A stretch of DNA of 38,857 nt, taken from assembly GCA_000695325.1 (NCBI GenBank), contig AVPN01000107.1, positions 55,471 through 94,327 on the forward strand, written 5' to 3'. This DNA is from Pleurobrachia bachei. Its lineage: Eukaryota > Ctenophora > Tentaculata > Cydippida > Pleurobrachiidae. Position numbers and translations under genes: made by a program. The notes under the pieces were generated by a model. The model was given only the letters and a program-made list of their open reading frames with translations, was not told the origin of the DNA and searched no databases. Below are positions 12,362 to 23,751 of the stretch, one piece after another (position 1 is the first letter of the stretch; the number at the start of each line of letters is the position of its first letter).

Positions 12362-13300
12362 ACCCGATATATTATTAGGTCTCTGTTGAGATTATCATTG
12401 TGTGTTCGCTTAAAAATATGTTATGCGAGAAAAAGAAACATGTTTAGAACTTAAAATTTATATCCGTTTTACAAAACCCCCATCTGTTTAATGTTCCGTT
12501 TATAAAAGTTTAGATTTAATTTAAAAAAGAAACTGAGAGTTATCATCGGCGTGTTAGATATAGAAAATGTTAAAACAATTTTGGTGTTTTTGTTCTTATA
12601 TATTTTTGATGTTGTTATACCAAGTTGGATGGATATATAAATCCCCCCACACAGCAGTGAAACTGAATGTGATGAGTATTTCCCCTCCATCATTTTCCTT
12701 TTTCAAAACCATTTCCCCCGATATATATATCCGAGAGAGAGAAAGTTATTGTGTGTGCAATGCGTGTGTGTGCTTGGCAGTTTGTTGTCATCTCGCAGGA
12801 CTCTGTTTTATTACCAATTTCCAGCTATTTTCTTATTAACAGATTGTTTGGGGCAACCTGGCCTCTCTCCTATCCCACTACCAATCAGGGAGAGCTAGAG
12901 AGAGAGAGGTTCTATCGATATACAAACGGCTAGGGTTGAGAAGCTCTCTTTGCCACCCCTTTCTATATCGATGGTTCTGACAGAGCCCCAAGCAGATTCC
13001 AAATTATTGGGCGGAGTTCCCAATTTCAGCTCCTGTGTGTTCCAAATAGAGAGCGAGAGAGATTTGTGTCATCATATAATATCCTTTCATTGTAAATAGT
13101 TTCTTACAACCGAAATCCAATGTGTTTTGAACTTTGTATCCAATCGCCACCTTCCCCTAAAAGTCTGTCTTGCGCCTTGCGGCGTCGAAACGATATAATG
13201 GGCACACTTCCAAAATTAAACCGGGGAGGGGCCGGGGCACCAGATTCCCCCGCCAGACTTGTTGATCAGGGCTCACTGCTCAACTCCCACTCAACCAGAC
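12362..13300. other. Intergenic stretch without a recognised gene
   Basis: AT-rich noncoding DNA with short GA runs and an ATATATAT tract. The open frames here are short and show no domain or splice pattern. I see nothing I can support. Confidence 0.5.
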
Positions 13301-13657
13301 AAAAGTCAACGAGTTGACCATCGTTTTATTTTCGGCGATGCCGCATCATGCCCTATACTATCCATCATCCCGATGTCCCACCCCTCACACGAAGCTGTCT
13401 GGCGTCGCGACAGTACCCTGAGATCGGATCGGCACCGCCAAACAGCACACGAAGCTGCTGTCTGATTCTCAAGATTGTGAATGACAATATGAGTCATATT
13501 GTGATTTATAATCTTGAGAACCAGACAGCTTTGTTTGTTGTTTAGCTGCGCCGACCCGATAGATCTCTGTATGGCGGCGCCATACCCCGTTTGATTGTCA
13601 AATTGCGCTCAGATCGGGTCGGCGGCGCCAGACAGATAGATCTGACTCTGAGGCCTG
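13300..13657. repeat. Palindrome-rich GC block
   Basis: Short motifs such as GATCGGGTCGGC, CCAGACAG and GTATGGCGGCGCCATAC recur in both orientations, and a longer imperfect hairpin lies near 13460-13530 (arms around TCTCAAGATT). The same motifs continue into the first part of the neighbouring 1,009-bp repeat. It looks like a decayed foldback-rich repeat and has no coding signal. Confidence 0.55.
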
Positions 13658-15675
13658 AGCGTACTGTTGCGACGATGAGCTTACTACAGTATGGCCAGAT
13701 CGGGTCGGCACTGCACTGGCAGCAAGGCCACTAGACTGTCCGGTTCCTTTTCCAAGCCCCCCCACTCCCCAGTACCAAATCGGACCAGGACGGGGACCTG
13801 TCTGGCGCCGCGACCCCAAATGAGCACACTGTCGAATCAAATGGAGTATGGTGCCGCCATACAGACCAGGACTGTCTGGCCAGACCCCGATCTGACAGTG
13901 CACTCAGATGGGGTCGCGGCGACAGACAGGACAGCATCAGGAACGCTTGTTAGAGAATGGTAATGCAGCAATTTGCCATGCTACGCAGTCTGTCTCATCG
14001 GCACTAAGCGGCTCGCGTAAGATCACACCGGGCCTTCGGCCCGGTGTGAGAGCTGACAGACAAGGAATATGTCAATGCAGCAATACGAGGCTTTGGTATC
14101 GCGCCGGCAAGGGAGGGGTAACTTCTTTACCAACACGAGGCTACCCTACAAAAAGATCGAGAAGCGTTCCTGTTTGTGATTAACAAAATTAAAAACTCAG
14201 CAGCTATGATTGGTGGTTAAAAAATCAGTTCACACAGTGAGCACAATATGATAATAGACCGCCTATAAAAACTAACAGGGCTCTCTTCCCATATAATACG
14301 AGGCCGCTGGAGAAGTAGTTGAGGCTTGTTAAAGCAAGGGGAATTTCCCAACGAATACCTAGGTCAACTTCTGTCAGAGCATTCGCCTGACCCATTCTCC
14401 ACCCATTCTCATTTCTCTCAAATAAGCAGAGCGGGCGAGAACTGTGGTCAAAGTATTGGCCTGACAGGTCAACTTGGGGCCCAAAAACACACATCCCTAA
14501 CCCAACAACTACTAACAGCCACGGATTGGGCAGAAAGGACCTTGAAAAAGTCTCGTGAACAGTTCAAACTTTAATATATAAAACATTTCTAAAACTTGGT
14601 GGCCAATATTCTCTCGCTGTCTATCTGCACTTTCTCAAATTAATAAATATTGTTACCGACGTGATGAGCGTACTGTTGCGACGATGAGCTTACTACAGTA
14701 TGGCCAGATCGGGTCGGCACTGCACTGGCAGCAAGGCCACTAGACTGTCCGGTTCCTTTTCCAAGCCCCCCCACTCCCCAGTACCAAATCGGACCAGGAC
14801 GGGGACCTGTCTGGCGCCGCGACCCCAAATGAGCACACTGTCGAATCAAATGGAGTATGGTGCCGCCATACAGACCAGGACTGTCTGGCCAGACCCCGAT
14901 CTGACAGTGCACTCAGATGGGGTCGCGGCGACAGACAGGACAGCATCAGGAACGCTTGTTAGAGAATGGTAATGCAGCAATTTGCCATGCTACGCAGTCT
15001 GTCTCATCGGCACTAAGCGGCTCGCGTAAGATCACACCGGGCCTTCGGCCCGGTGTGAGAGCTGACAGACAAGGAATATGTCAATGCAGCAATACGAGGC
15101 TTTGGTATCGCGCCGGCAAGGGAGGGGTAACTTCTTTACCAACACGAGGCTACCCTACAAAAAGATCGAGAAGCGTTCCTGTTTGTGATTAACAAAATTA
15201 AAAACTCAGCAGCTATGATTGGTGGTTAAAAAATCAGTTCACACAGTGAGCACAATATGATAATAGACCGCCTATAAAAACTAACAGGGCTCTCTTCCCA
15301 TATAATACTGGGCCGCTGGAGAAGTAGTTGAGGCTTGTTGAAGCAAGGGGAATTTCCCAACGAATACCTAGGTCAACTTCTGTCAGAGCATTCGCCTGAC
15401 CCATTCTCCACCCATTCTCATTTCTCTCAAATAAGCGGAGCGGGCGAGAACTGTGGTCAAAGCATTGGCCAGACAGGTCAACTTGGGGCCCAAAAACACA
15501 CATCCCTAACCCAACAACTACTAACAGCCACGGATTGGGCAGAAAGGACCTTGAAAAAGTCTCGTGAACAGTTCAAACTTTAATATATAAAACATTTCTA
15601 AAACTTGGTGGCCAATATTCTCTCGCTGTCTATCTGCACTTTCTCAAATTAATAAATATTGTTACCGACGTGATC
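13658..15675. repeat. Two tandem copies of a 1,009-bp unit downstream of the Lys/Arg-rich gene
   Basis: Starting at GAGCGTACTG (13658 and 14667) the two copies agree apart from a few single-base differences. Each carries an 11-bp-stem hairpin CACACCGGGCC-TTC-GGCCCGGTGTG (14024-14048 and 15033-15057). The right end of copy 2, ending ACCGACGTGAT, overlaps the stop and last codons of the minus-strand gene, so the unit contains that gene's 3' flank. No convincing reading frame lies inside. It could be an assembly duplicate or a real local duplication. Confidence 0.9.
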
Positions 15676-18600
15676 TCCCAGATTTTATCTTAATTTCAAT
15701 CTGTTTAGAGTCTTTATTAATCAGTTTCGGATTATACGAACTGTTCTTCTTCGCTCCTTTCTCTGCTCCCGCAGATTCGCCCGACTTTTGGGCCTCATCT
15801 CTCTGCTTCAAAAACTGTACAATCTTATTCAACTCAGATTTATCAATTTTCACTTTCTTCTTCCGATCATCTTCGTCATCACTTGAACTACTGTCCGAGG
15901 AATGCTTTCGTTTCTTCTTCTTTTTCTGCTTCTTTTTCTCTTTCTTCTTCTTCTTTTTCTTATCTTCTTTACCCTTCCTCTTCTTAGCTTCACCAGCGGC
16001 AGTTGCATCATCAGGTTTTACAGCAGCCTCGTCTGTCTTGGGCTCCTCCTGCGGGGGAGTTTGATGTGGTTATAATGTTGTACAGTAGGACAAATCAGAA
16101 AGAATACGGAATACAATGGAGAGGCCTGATTTCGATTGCTGTCTGACTCGCGCGAGAACGGCACTCGTTGGATACTCTGATTAACACTCACCACTCCGAT
16201 CGCAGAGAGACTATCCTCCTCTCTCATAATGGTGACAACATCCTCATCTTCTCTTGCTTCCTCTTCAGTCAACATTTTAGCTGTTGCAACCTGGAAGGGA
16301 GATGTAACTGTGTTAAAGGTTCCTAGATATATGAGGGTATTTGTCATTCAATCACCCTCATATCTAATCCTGGAACCGAAACCAAACCCACGTGTCTAAT
16401 GAATCGTATCCTCCCCCTCTAAAAAACAAGATATATTAGGGTCCCAGACCCACCAATAGGGAGTATGGCACGCTAAAGTAGACGCGACCCCGGTAAACAA
16501 CCGCCGAGCCCGGATTTACTTCTTGTGTTACGTCATCTTGACTTGTGACGTCATCATTCTTAGTGACGTCATTATTGGTTGTTGAATCAGTTGGTTGAAG
16601 GGGTGCTGTTGTTTCCACTTCCTCCTTTTCATCCTTTTCTGATATCTGACAGGGTACAATGATAATTAATTGGCCTTGTAATTGAACTTTTGAACCGAAA
16701 ATTGACTAGTATTTTTGAGTATCAGTGAGGGGTGAAACGACTCTTTTAAATTTCTAGTAATTACCTCACATTCAAACCTACCTCTTTCACAGGTCCTGAT
16801 CCCTCCTCTCCATTCTCTGGCTTTGGTTGTTCCTGCCGCAATGGTGAGACCCTTCCTATCGGTCGGAATTCCTTCTTCTTCTTCTCCTCGGGAGGCTCAT
16901 CATAAATCTCCATCTCTTTATCAGACGGGTTACTCTTATTCAGCTCGGCCTTCTTTTGCTCAAACTCCCGCTTTGATTTCAGGCAGAAGTTCTTAACTTG
17001 GCACTCCGGTTGGGATGAGTCAGTGGGGTCTTGTGCGGGAGGAGGAGGTGGAGAGGGCGTAACTTCTATTCTTTTTTGCTCGGAGAAGTTCCTCTTCTTC
17101 GCTGGAATTGATCGTCTCAGATTACTAGAAGAAGGCAAAAAGGGCAAAACGAGAGAGATTAAGGGCCTATAAGTTCTTGATTGTGGATTCCCGTTTTGAT
17201 GCCTCGCTTTCCTCGGGGGGTATGTCGTCTGAAGACTTTCTCTTGTCCGGATCTGATCTCCCCGATCTTTTGTCAGGTTCATCATATCTCCTATCCGAGT
17301 TGTTTCTTCTTCCCGTATCTTTTCGTCTCTCAACTTCCCCTCGGCGACGCTCGTAGCTCTCTTTTCGTCTCTCATAGCTCTCACGTCTCCTTTCTGAGTC
17401 ATATTCATCCCTTCTTCGTTGAGTATCATCTCGTTTTCTATCATCATCTCTTCTTCGTTCGACCTTTACCCCAAATTCCTCTCTCTTTCGGTCCCGTTCG
17501 TCTCTCTTTTTGTTGATTTTATCACTCTTTTCCCTCGGCTGATGGTGATGACTATCTTTCTGATGACTATCTTTCTGGTGATGATCTTTTTTAATCTTCT
17601 CCTTAATTTCATCGATTTCATCCCTTTCATCTCGTTTTTCCTCCTTTCGTGGAGGGGGATGTTCCTCTTTCCGACTTTTCTTCTCAGGCTCCTCCTTCTC
17701 CACAGAATGTTCAACTTTCTCAGTCTCAAATTTACTCTCTTTCTTCTTCTTTTTCTTCTTCTTCACCTTCTTCTGAGCAACTGGGGTTGGAGATGCCGAG
17801 GATATGCGACTGACAACAGGGGAGACTGCTTGGGATACTGCTTGGACGACTTCGGAACGGATGATTCCTTTAACTGCGGGTGGAGGCTCAGGGGATTCAT
17901 CTCTCACTTCTCTACTAGTTGTCCTGAAAATATGTTTAAGGTTATTATCCGTTAAAAGGGCTCCCGTTAAAACAGTTAAGTTACAGACGTGGTCAAAGAA
18001 CCGCAAATAAGAGTATTTAAGGGCCTCTCTAGACGAGACAAAAGTGCAGCTGCCCTTATAAACCTCCAGTTACCTGGTTAATCGAGGGGGTGGCGGTGAG
18101 ATGTCTGGTTTGTCCCGTCTGGATCGCTTCTCAGGCCTCCTCGTTGTCTCACGGTGCTGCTCCGTGGAAACGTGTCGAGGTCTGTCTGAATCTCTCTTCA
18201 CCATCATATCCTCACTCACCTAGAATAGGAGGAGGAGGGGCTGTTAGATAGGAGGAAGGGCTTTTAGAGGGGGAGTGGCAATGTTTTGACAAACTTGAAC
18301 TTAGACAGAGGGTTTCTGATAGAGGCTCCGGACTAATCAGCATCCTGTCAGGTGCTACCTACCTTAATGGTAAATACAGTTCCAAACTCAGGTAAGGGAG
18401 GAGTGGGGGCATCATCGCGTGCTGACATTTTAGGGGTTCTAGATCCATCATCATTGTCATCTGTATCTATTGAGTCACCTGCAGAGGAGGGGAGGGTGTG
18501 GAATTTGGGTGGTGGGGAACATTGAAATGTCACATGGTCCAGGAATTATGGAACGAAGGGGGATATCACATAAAATGATAAATGGGGCTTGTCGTGATCA

Positions 18601-19526
18601 CTACCTACATAACATATATGGACCATGGGAAGATAATGGCTCCCATTCTAATATTCTATAGCAATACCAATACCAATTATCATGTAGCAACACTCCTACC
18701 TGTTGACATGGGAGCGGGTGTACTTGGTATGTTCCGCAACTCCTCTAACGACTCCTTTCTCTCCCGGGCAGAACTAAGAGCGGCCTCCCTGAGCAGTGCT
18801 AACTCTGCCTCTTGTTGCTTCTCCAGTTTCTTGGACATGGATATTAGGGCAGCCTCCCGTAGTATGGATACCTCCCTGTGCTGCAGGGGAAGTGGTGTTA
18901 TTGTGGCGTTATTGAGCTTATCAAAATTGGACCACGGGCTAGAGAAGGGAGTGCAGTGGTTGTAAAGAGATATGATACTCATAACATTAACTGATTACTG
19001 AAGGGTCACCAATGAACGGGTTATTCACTAATCAGTAGAGAAATTAGGTGTATCAGTAGTTTCGGGTTTCTGTGTGTGTATGTTTGCCAAAAACAACCAA
19101 AAAAGTCACGGATCCGAGAGACGACGGTGCGTGTGGCTGTGGGGGCGTGCGTGGTGCGCCAAAATAGCGTGCTTTTCATTGGTGGGGCGCGCACTAAACA
19201 CGAAAATTTGATGGAGGGAGCGGGGAGAGGAGGAGTTGAGAACGATCTATCGCTCACACACTCAGTTAACATCTCTCTTAGTTATAGCACAACAGCTCTA
19301 ATTTCTAAACGGGTTGTTCCGTTAAACGGACCTTTCAACTCTCCCTTTCAAAGTGGCAGGAACTTAGCATGACTTGATCGTAAGGTGGAATGGGGTAATT
19401 AGAGAAAGTTTAATTCACAAAGTTAAAAAAAGATCACCATCAGCAAAACAATTAATTAGTTGCTAACGTAAGTAAATAAATTCACTTTTCTAGAATTATT
19501 AAGTTGTTAACAATACTTACATCCAT
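15662..19526 (-). CDS. Lys/Arg-rich, probably nuclear protein, unnamed
   Basis: Exons from the 5' end: 19521-19526 (tentative ATG, Met-Asp), 18700-18880, 18363-18478, 18074-18219, 17923 to about 17230, 17124-16782, 16645-16520, 16290-16192, 16048-15662. Most borders are GT-AG with matching phases. The product is roughly 700 aa. Near the N-terminus two LREAAL motifs (LREAALISMSKK and LREAALSSARERK) lie in a helical stretch; then come an acidic and Pro-rich region, a long RE/RD/KE-rich region typical of RNA-processing proteins, and a C-terminus with KKKKKKEKKK, an acidic serine cluster and a short KSELNKIVQFLKQ helix. The LREAAL motifs are only loosely reminiscent of ZFC3H1-type proteins, and I see no zinc finger, so I do not name it. 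The junction near 17124-17230 shows no good GT donor although the reading frame changes there. Confidence 0.72.
19020..19380. promoter_or_regulatory. CpG-rich stretch, possible promoter or first intron of the minus-strand gene
   Basis: A region relatively rich in CpG and GTGCG/GGGGCG motifs lies upstream of exon 18700-18880. If the tentative start at 19526 is wrong, transcription of the Lys/Arg-rich gene may begin here. This is weak inference from composition only. Confidence 0.25.
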
Positions 19527-19593
19527 ATCTGGCGATGGTTTTAGGATTCCCTCAACACATAAACATCCTGTACACAGAATTAACATGAGATTA

Positions 19594-19597
<4 letters not shown>

Positions 19598-19680
<83 letters not shown>
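19598..19680. repeat. GA microsatellite with GT interruption
   Basis: Two GA runs with a short GT run between them lie in the roughly 380-bp gap between the transporter stop and the tentative start of the next gene. The gap otherwise shows nothing. Confidence 0.9.
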
Positions 19681-19686
<6 letters not shown>

Positions 19687-19903
19687 AGGCTAAACAAGGT
19701 ATAGTGCAGTGTACGGTAATTGGAAACCCAGTGAAATAAAATACAAACGACTCATAAACACACATCTATAATCTTCTCAAAATTATCTTAAATATTTTTG
19801 AACAAAAACTTGATTAATCGATTTATGATCCTGATTAAATAATTTTATGATCCTTTTTCATGATGAAAACAATAATATGAGGTCCGGGGATAACAGGGTA
19901 CTA

Positions 19904-22900
19904 TTATTCAGCCTTTGCCTTAGCAGGGAAAGTACTATAGATCATGGAAGCTGACACAACCAGGAATAGTCCACCTCCGAACGTCCTGAAAGTGGAAGTT
20001 AAATTAGGACATTTGGAAGATAATGTGAAATGGGGATTTGACAGATTTAACGTCACAAGACTGGGGAAATGTACACAGGTGGAAGAAAGCTGTCAATATT
20101 TCTTACAGATTTTACAGATTTTACAGGTTTTGGGACATGTTTCAAATGAATTGTATTTCTTACATGGTAAAAGATAGTTCCCCGAGATAGAATATGGTGA
20201 TAAGAGAGGATAGAATGATAGAGATTGATGTAGCAAACACTTTCACGATGTTATCTGTGTATTTTACCACTAGACTGATAAGTAACCCTCCGTATGCCTG
20301 GGAAAAGGTGAGGTTAATAAATAATGCTCATTGTCTTGTTCAGCCGGACCCCGATTTACTGGAATACTCAGGGAAAAGGTTTTGCCAGGTAAATCGGGGT
20401 TACGATTTCGAATTCGGTAAATCAGGACCCGACTGTAATCATATGCATCACAAATCATGGCTATTTTCTGAATCTTTCAGGAAGTTTTTAGATGGTTTGA
20501 GAGAATGCTATATATAGAATTCTCTCAAACCTTCTAGAAACTTCCTCAAAGACTACAGAGTAAAAACCGGCTATTTATAGAACTATTCTTTCTTTCTATA
20601 GAAGCTAAGATGTCTAGACTTGTTTATAATGGACTCTGTCATATTGTCGACGCTATCAGGGTAATTTTAGCACCTTCTCCCCTTTCTCTGTTATGTGTTC
20701 TTGTTGGGTTAGGGCGATGTTACCCAGTCCCAAAATACAGCTGCATAACGCTGAGAGGGGAGAGGGGGGTTAATAATCAGGGGAGAGGTGAACAGGATTG
20801 ATAAGGGAGAATTTTCGTTGTAGTTTTTATCGTTAAGAGGAAACGTTAGAGAGGAGAAGTTAAAGCAAAGATCTCTCTCCTTTCTCGCATCTCACACCTA
20901 CCAAGTTGAACGTTTCTCAGCCACACAGATTTAGAAGAAGATTTTAACATGAGTTCGAAGGACACCCCAGCGAATCCAGAGGTCAGAGAGGCGCAAGCAA
21001 TGGCACCCAGGCCAATCATAGAGGAGGATGAGGAGGAATCAGCACTTTCTACAGGATCCTTCCACTGAAAAGACAGAGTTATAAAATGGTCTCGGGGGTG
21101 TTCTGACTTTGCTAAGGATCTCTTTCTTAATGTCAATGAGGGTGGCAAACCCTATGACATTTAGAATTGTTGGGCAAGGGTGTACCCTCTCTTTTCGGGA
21201 AGTGGGTAGGAGAGAATGAGTAATGTGTAGTACCTGAACAAGGCCAACTCCAGCGGCTAAAAGACACAGTGAGAACCACTGGGCCCCACTTATCCTTCTT
21301 CCCAGTAGACCGACAGAGCAGAGTGCTGTTGTAAGGGTTTTCAACTGGTAGGTTATCTGATAGAGATAGTGTTAGGGTAGTATAAAGGGAAGAGGGGACC
21401 ATTGTTGGGTAAAAACAGTTCATGATACCCAAAATATATCGCAGTTTTTAATAACTCCTTAGTACTAGAAGTAAGAAATGCTAGCTCCTGCTATCAGACA
21501 AGCTGGTTAATAATAACACCCCATCCTGCTTGATGAGTACCTGATAAGCGACCGAATCAGGAAATACTGGTCCCTGATTGGCTGATAACCAGTCACGTGA
21601 CCTAAATAATACTGATCTCTGATTGGCTGATAACCAGTCATGTGACCTAAATAACGAGTTCTGATTGGTTGTTTACCTGATAAGTGGTGGGATCAAGGTG
21701 CGCCAGAGCCAGGAACAGAAGCTGATTCTGAACGATGTAAAGGAAGGCAGGTACACCAACTTTCAGGGTTGTAACTGGGTCTTTAATTATATCAGCTTTT
21801 AGTATTGATAATGTCCTCCCTATACCCTCACTGAAGCAGAAAAAAACTCAAATAAATGTTCTAATATATCATACAATGTGAATGTGTATTGAATGCATCA
21901 TATTATTATAAATGGAAAAAATGAAATGAGGGACCCTGATCCCTGTTAAATCAGGTTTGGTAGGGACCAGGGTCCAGGAACAAACCTAAAACATAAGTTT
22001 GAGGTGTATATATCCCCCTTACCTGCAGATCATGATAACTAAGCAGGTAAGAAGCTTCAGTAACTCCTGACAGAACACCACGACTGGTATGGACACATCG
22101 TATGCTCGATTCTTTCTTTCTATAGAAGCTAAGATGTCTAGACTTGTTTATATACCTGAGACAGTATAACAGCTGCGATAGTCCCATTAAAATCGTGGAA
22201 GACCCCTTTCTCTGTTATGTGTTCTTGTTGGGTTAGGGCGATGTTACCCAGTCCCACAATACAGCTGCATAACGCTGAGAGGGGAGAGGGGGGTTAATAA
22301 TCAGGGGAGAGGTGAACAGGATTGATAAGGGAGAATTTCGCAACATCAAAAATAGCAATTCTCCTTTGCAATCTCTCCTCTAGTTAAAGCAAAATCTCTC
22401 TCCTTTCTCGCATCTCACACCTACCAAGTTGAACGTTTCTCAGCCACACAGACTTAGAAGAAGATTTCAACATGAGTTCGAAGGACACCCCAGCGAATCC
22501 AGAGGTCAGAGAGGCGCAAGCAATGGCACCCAGGCCAATCATAGAGGAGGATGAGGAGGAATCAGCACTTTCTACAGGATCCTTCCACTGAAAAGACAGA
22601 GTTATAAAATGGTCTCGGGGGTGTTCTGACTTTGCTAAGGATCTCTTTCTTAATGTCAATGAGGGTGGCAAACCCTATGACATTTAGAATTGTTGGGCAA
22701 GGGTGTACCCTCTCTTTTCGGGAAGTGGGTAGGAGAGAATGAGTAATGTGTAGTACCTGAACAAGGCCAACTCCAGCGGCTAAAAGACACAGTGAGAACC
22801 ACTGGGCCCCACTTATCCTTCTTCCCAGTAGACCGACAGAGCAGAGTGCTGTTGTAAGGGTTTTCAACTGGTAGGTTATCTGATAGAGATAGTGTTAGGG

Positions 22901-23751
22901 TAGTATAAAGGGAAGAGGGGACCATTGTTGGGTAAAAACAGTTCATGATACCCAAAATATATCGCAGTTTTTAATAACTCCTTAGTACTAGAAGTAAGAA
23001 ATGCTAGCTCCTGCTATCAGACAAGCTGGTTAATAATAACACCCCATCCTGCTTGATGAGTACCTGATAAGCGACCAATTCAGGAAATACTGGTCCCTGA
23101 TTGGCTGATAACCAGTCACGTGACCTAAATAATACTGGTCCCTGGTTGGCTGATAACCAGTCACGTGACCTAAATAATACTGATCTCTGATTGGCTGATA
23201 ACCAGTCATGTGACCTAAATAACGAGTTCTGATTGGTTGTTTACCTGATAAGTGGTGGGATCAAGGTGCGCCAGAGCCAGGAACAGAAGCTGATTCTGAA
23301 CGATGTAAAGGAAGGCAGGTACACCAACTTTCAGGGTTGTAACTGGGTCTTTAATTATATCAGCTTTTAGTATTGATAATGTCCTCCCTATACCCTCACT
23401 GAAGCAGAAAAAAACTCAAATAAATGTTCTAATATATCATACAATGTGAATGTGTATTGAATGCATCATATTATTATAAATGGAAAAAATGAAATGAGGG
23501 ACCCTGATCCCTGTTAAATCAGGTTTGGTAGGGACCAGGGTCCAGGAACAAACCTAAAACATAAGTTTGAGGTGTATATATCCCCCTTACCTGCAGATCA
23601 TGATAACTAAGCAGGTAAGAAGCTTCAGTAACTCCTGACAGAACACCACGACTGGTATGGACACATCGTATGCTCGGGATCTTCGCACCAAGAATACATT
23701 TGAAACAGTCTGAATCACTAGCACGGACAAGCAGGCATACTTGATCAACAT
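19904..23751 (-). CDS. Nucleotide-sugar transporter, SLC35A family
   Basis: A multi-pass Golgi/ER antiporter that brings nucleotide sugars into the lumen. Single-copy exons: 23751-23591 ([17 protein letters not shown]), 23398-23245, 22867-22757, 22587-22425, 22274-22156, 20297-20164, 19985-19904 (stop). They sum to 924 nt, 307 aa, with all phases agreeing; the family is usually 320-340 aa. Family signatures seen: [20 protein letters not shown], then [47 protein letters not shown] and [11 protein letters not shown]. These match SLC35A2/A3 (UDP-galactose or UDP-GlcNAc) better than other branches, but the substrate cannot be set from this. Exons 2-5 and part of exon 1 occur again at 21830-21677, 21344-21234, 21064-20902 and 20750-20632; that last exon is damaged by the 50-bp complement block. 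The next gene upstream on this strand is PAN2. Confidence 0.93.
20341..20435. mobile_element. Short MITE, CAGCCGGACCCCGATTTAC ends
   Basis: A 95-bp element with imperfect terminal inverted repeats: the left end is CAGCCGGACCCCGATTTAC and the right end read backwards is CAGTCGGGTCCTGATTTACC. An internal GGTAAATCGGGG also pairs with the left end. The ends match the 68-bp element at 29946-30013. A CAGT-N-ACC-like end recalls pogo/Tc1-mariner nonautonomous elements; that is inference. It lies in the intron upstream of transporter exon 20297-20164. Confidence 0.75.
20479..20546. repeat. Hairpin with 28-bp arms
   Basis: Arms 20479-20506 and 20519-20546 pair at 26 of 28 positions (AGGAAGTTT to GGTTTGAGAGAAT) around an AT-rich loop. 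It lies in the same transporter intron as the neighbouring MITE. Confidence 0.8.
20629..20678. other. 50-bp block that is the plain complement of its paralog
   Basis: Position by position, each base of 20629-20678 is the Watson-Crick complement of 22153-22202 read in the same direction, 50 of 50. The flanking bases on both sides are identical between the copies without complementing. The block covers the last 47 bp of the duplicated exon 5 and its GT donor, so this exon reads into LKLP and a stop and loses its splice site. In the sister copy the same place encodes [12 protein letters not shown] followed by a good donor. Confidence 0.95.
21538..21684. mobile_element. MITE copy on a transporter splice donor, with 11-bp direct repeats (copy A)
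   Basis: A truncated, internally repeated member of the TCAGGAACCGAC family lies between two exact copies of TACCTGATAAG (21538-21548 and 21674-21684). On the gene strand this is CTTATCAGGTA, that is, the end of exon 2 (CTTATCAG) plus the start of the donor. The intron therefore begins inside the right-hand repeat, at 21676. Copy B has the same layout at 23061-23252 with one more 44-bp unit. Confidence 0.75.
23061..23252. mobile_element. MITE copy on a transporter splice donor (copy B)
   Basis: Same element and same TACCTGATAAG flanks (23061-23071 and 23242-23252) as in copy A. The inner unit, from TACTGGTCCCTGATTGGCTG to CACGTGACCTAAATAA, occurs three times instead of two, so it expands as a small tandem repeat. 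Confidence 0.72.

Larger units (their letters stand above)
20587..23679. repeat. Tandem duplication of transporter exons 1(part)-5
   Basis: Copy A (about 20587-22107) and copy B (about 22108-23679) align along their length. Copy A ends inside exon 1 ([11 protein letters not shown] part) and is joined there to the left end of copy B. Apart from the 50-bp block at 20629-20678, differences are small: a few bases, a 44-bp extra unit in the MITE of copy B, and a small change near 20815-20875 versus 22336-22395. The two exon 5 copies would be equally long (119 bp). Confidence 0.92.

Noticed and set aside
14024-14048. tRNA or structural RNA gene at the GC hairpin
   Set aside because: Only one stem-loop; no cloverleaf, box A/B or other RNA family feature could be seen.
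13598-15583. Many 60-100 codon frames in the 1,009-bp repeats
   Set aside because: They overlap on both strands, have no domain or splice pattern, and follow from GC-rich repeat sequence.
13300-15675. CRISPR-like array
   Set aside because: The repeats are irregular short palindromes and one large tandem duplication, without equal-length repeats and spacers, in animal DNA.
19504-19704. Open frames of repeated Arg-Glu or Ser-Leu
   Set aside because: Produced by the GA microsatellite; no coding signal.
20629-20678. Ordinary inversion as the explanation of the exon 5 difference
   Set aside because: An inversion would give the reverse complement; reading 22153-22202 backwards does not match, while the same-direction complement matches at all 50 positions.
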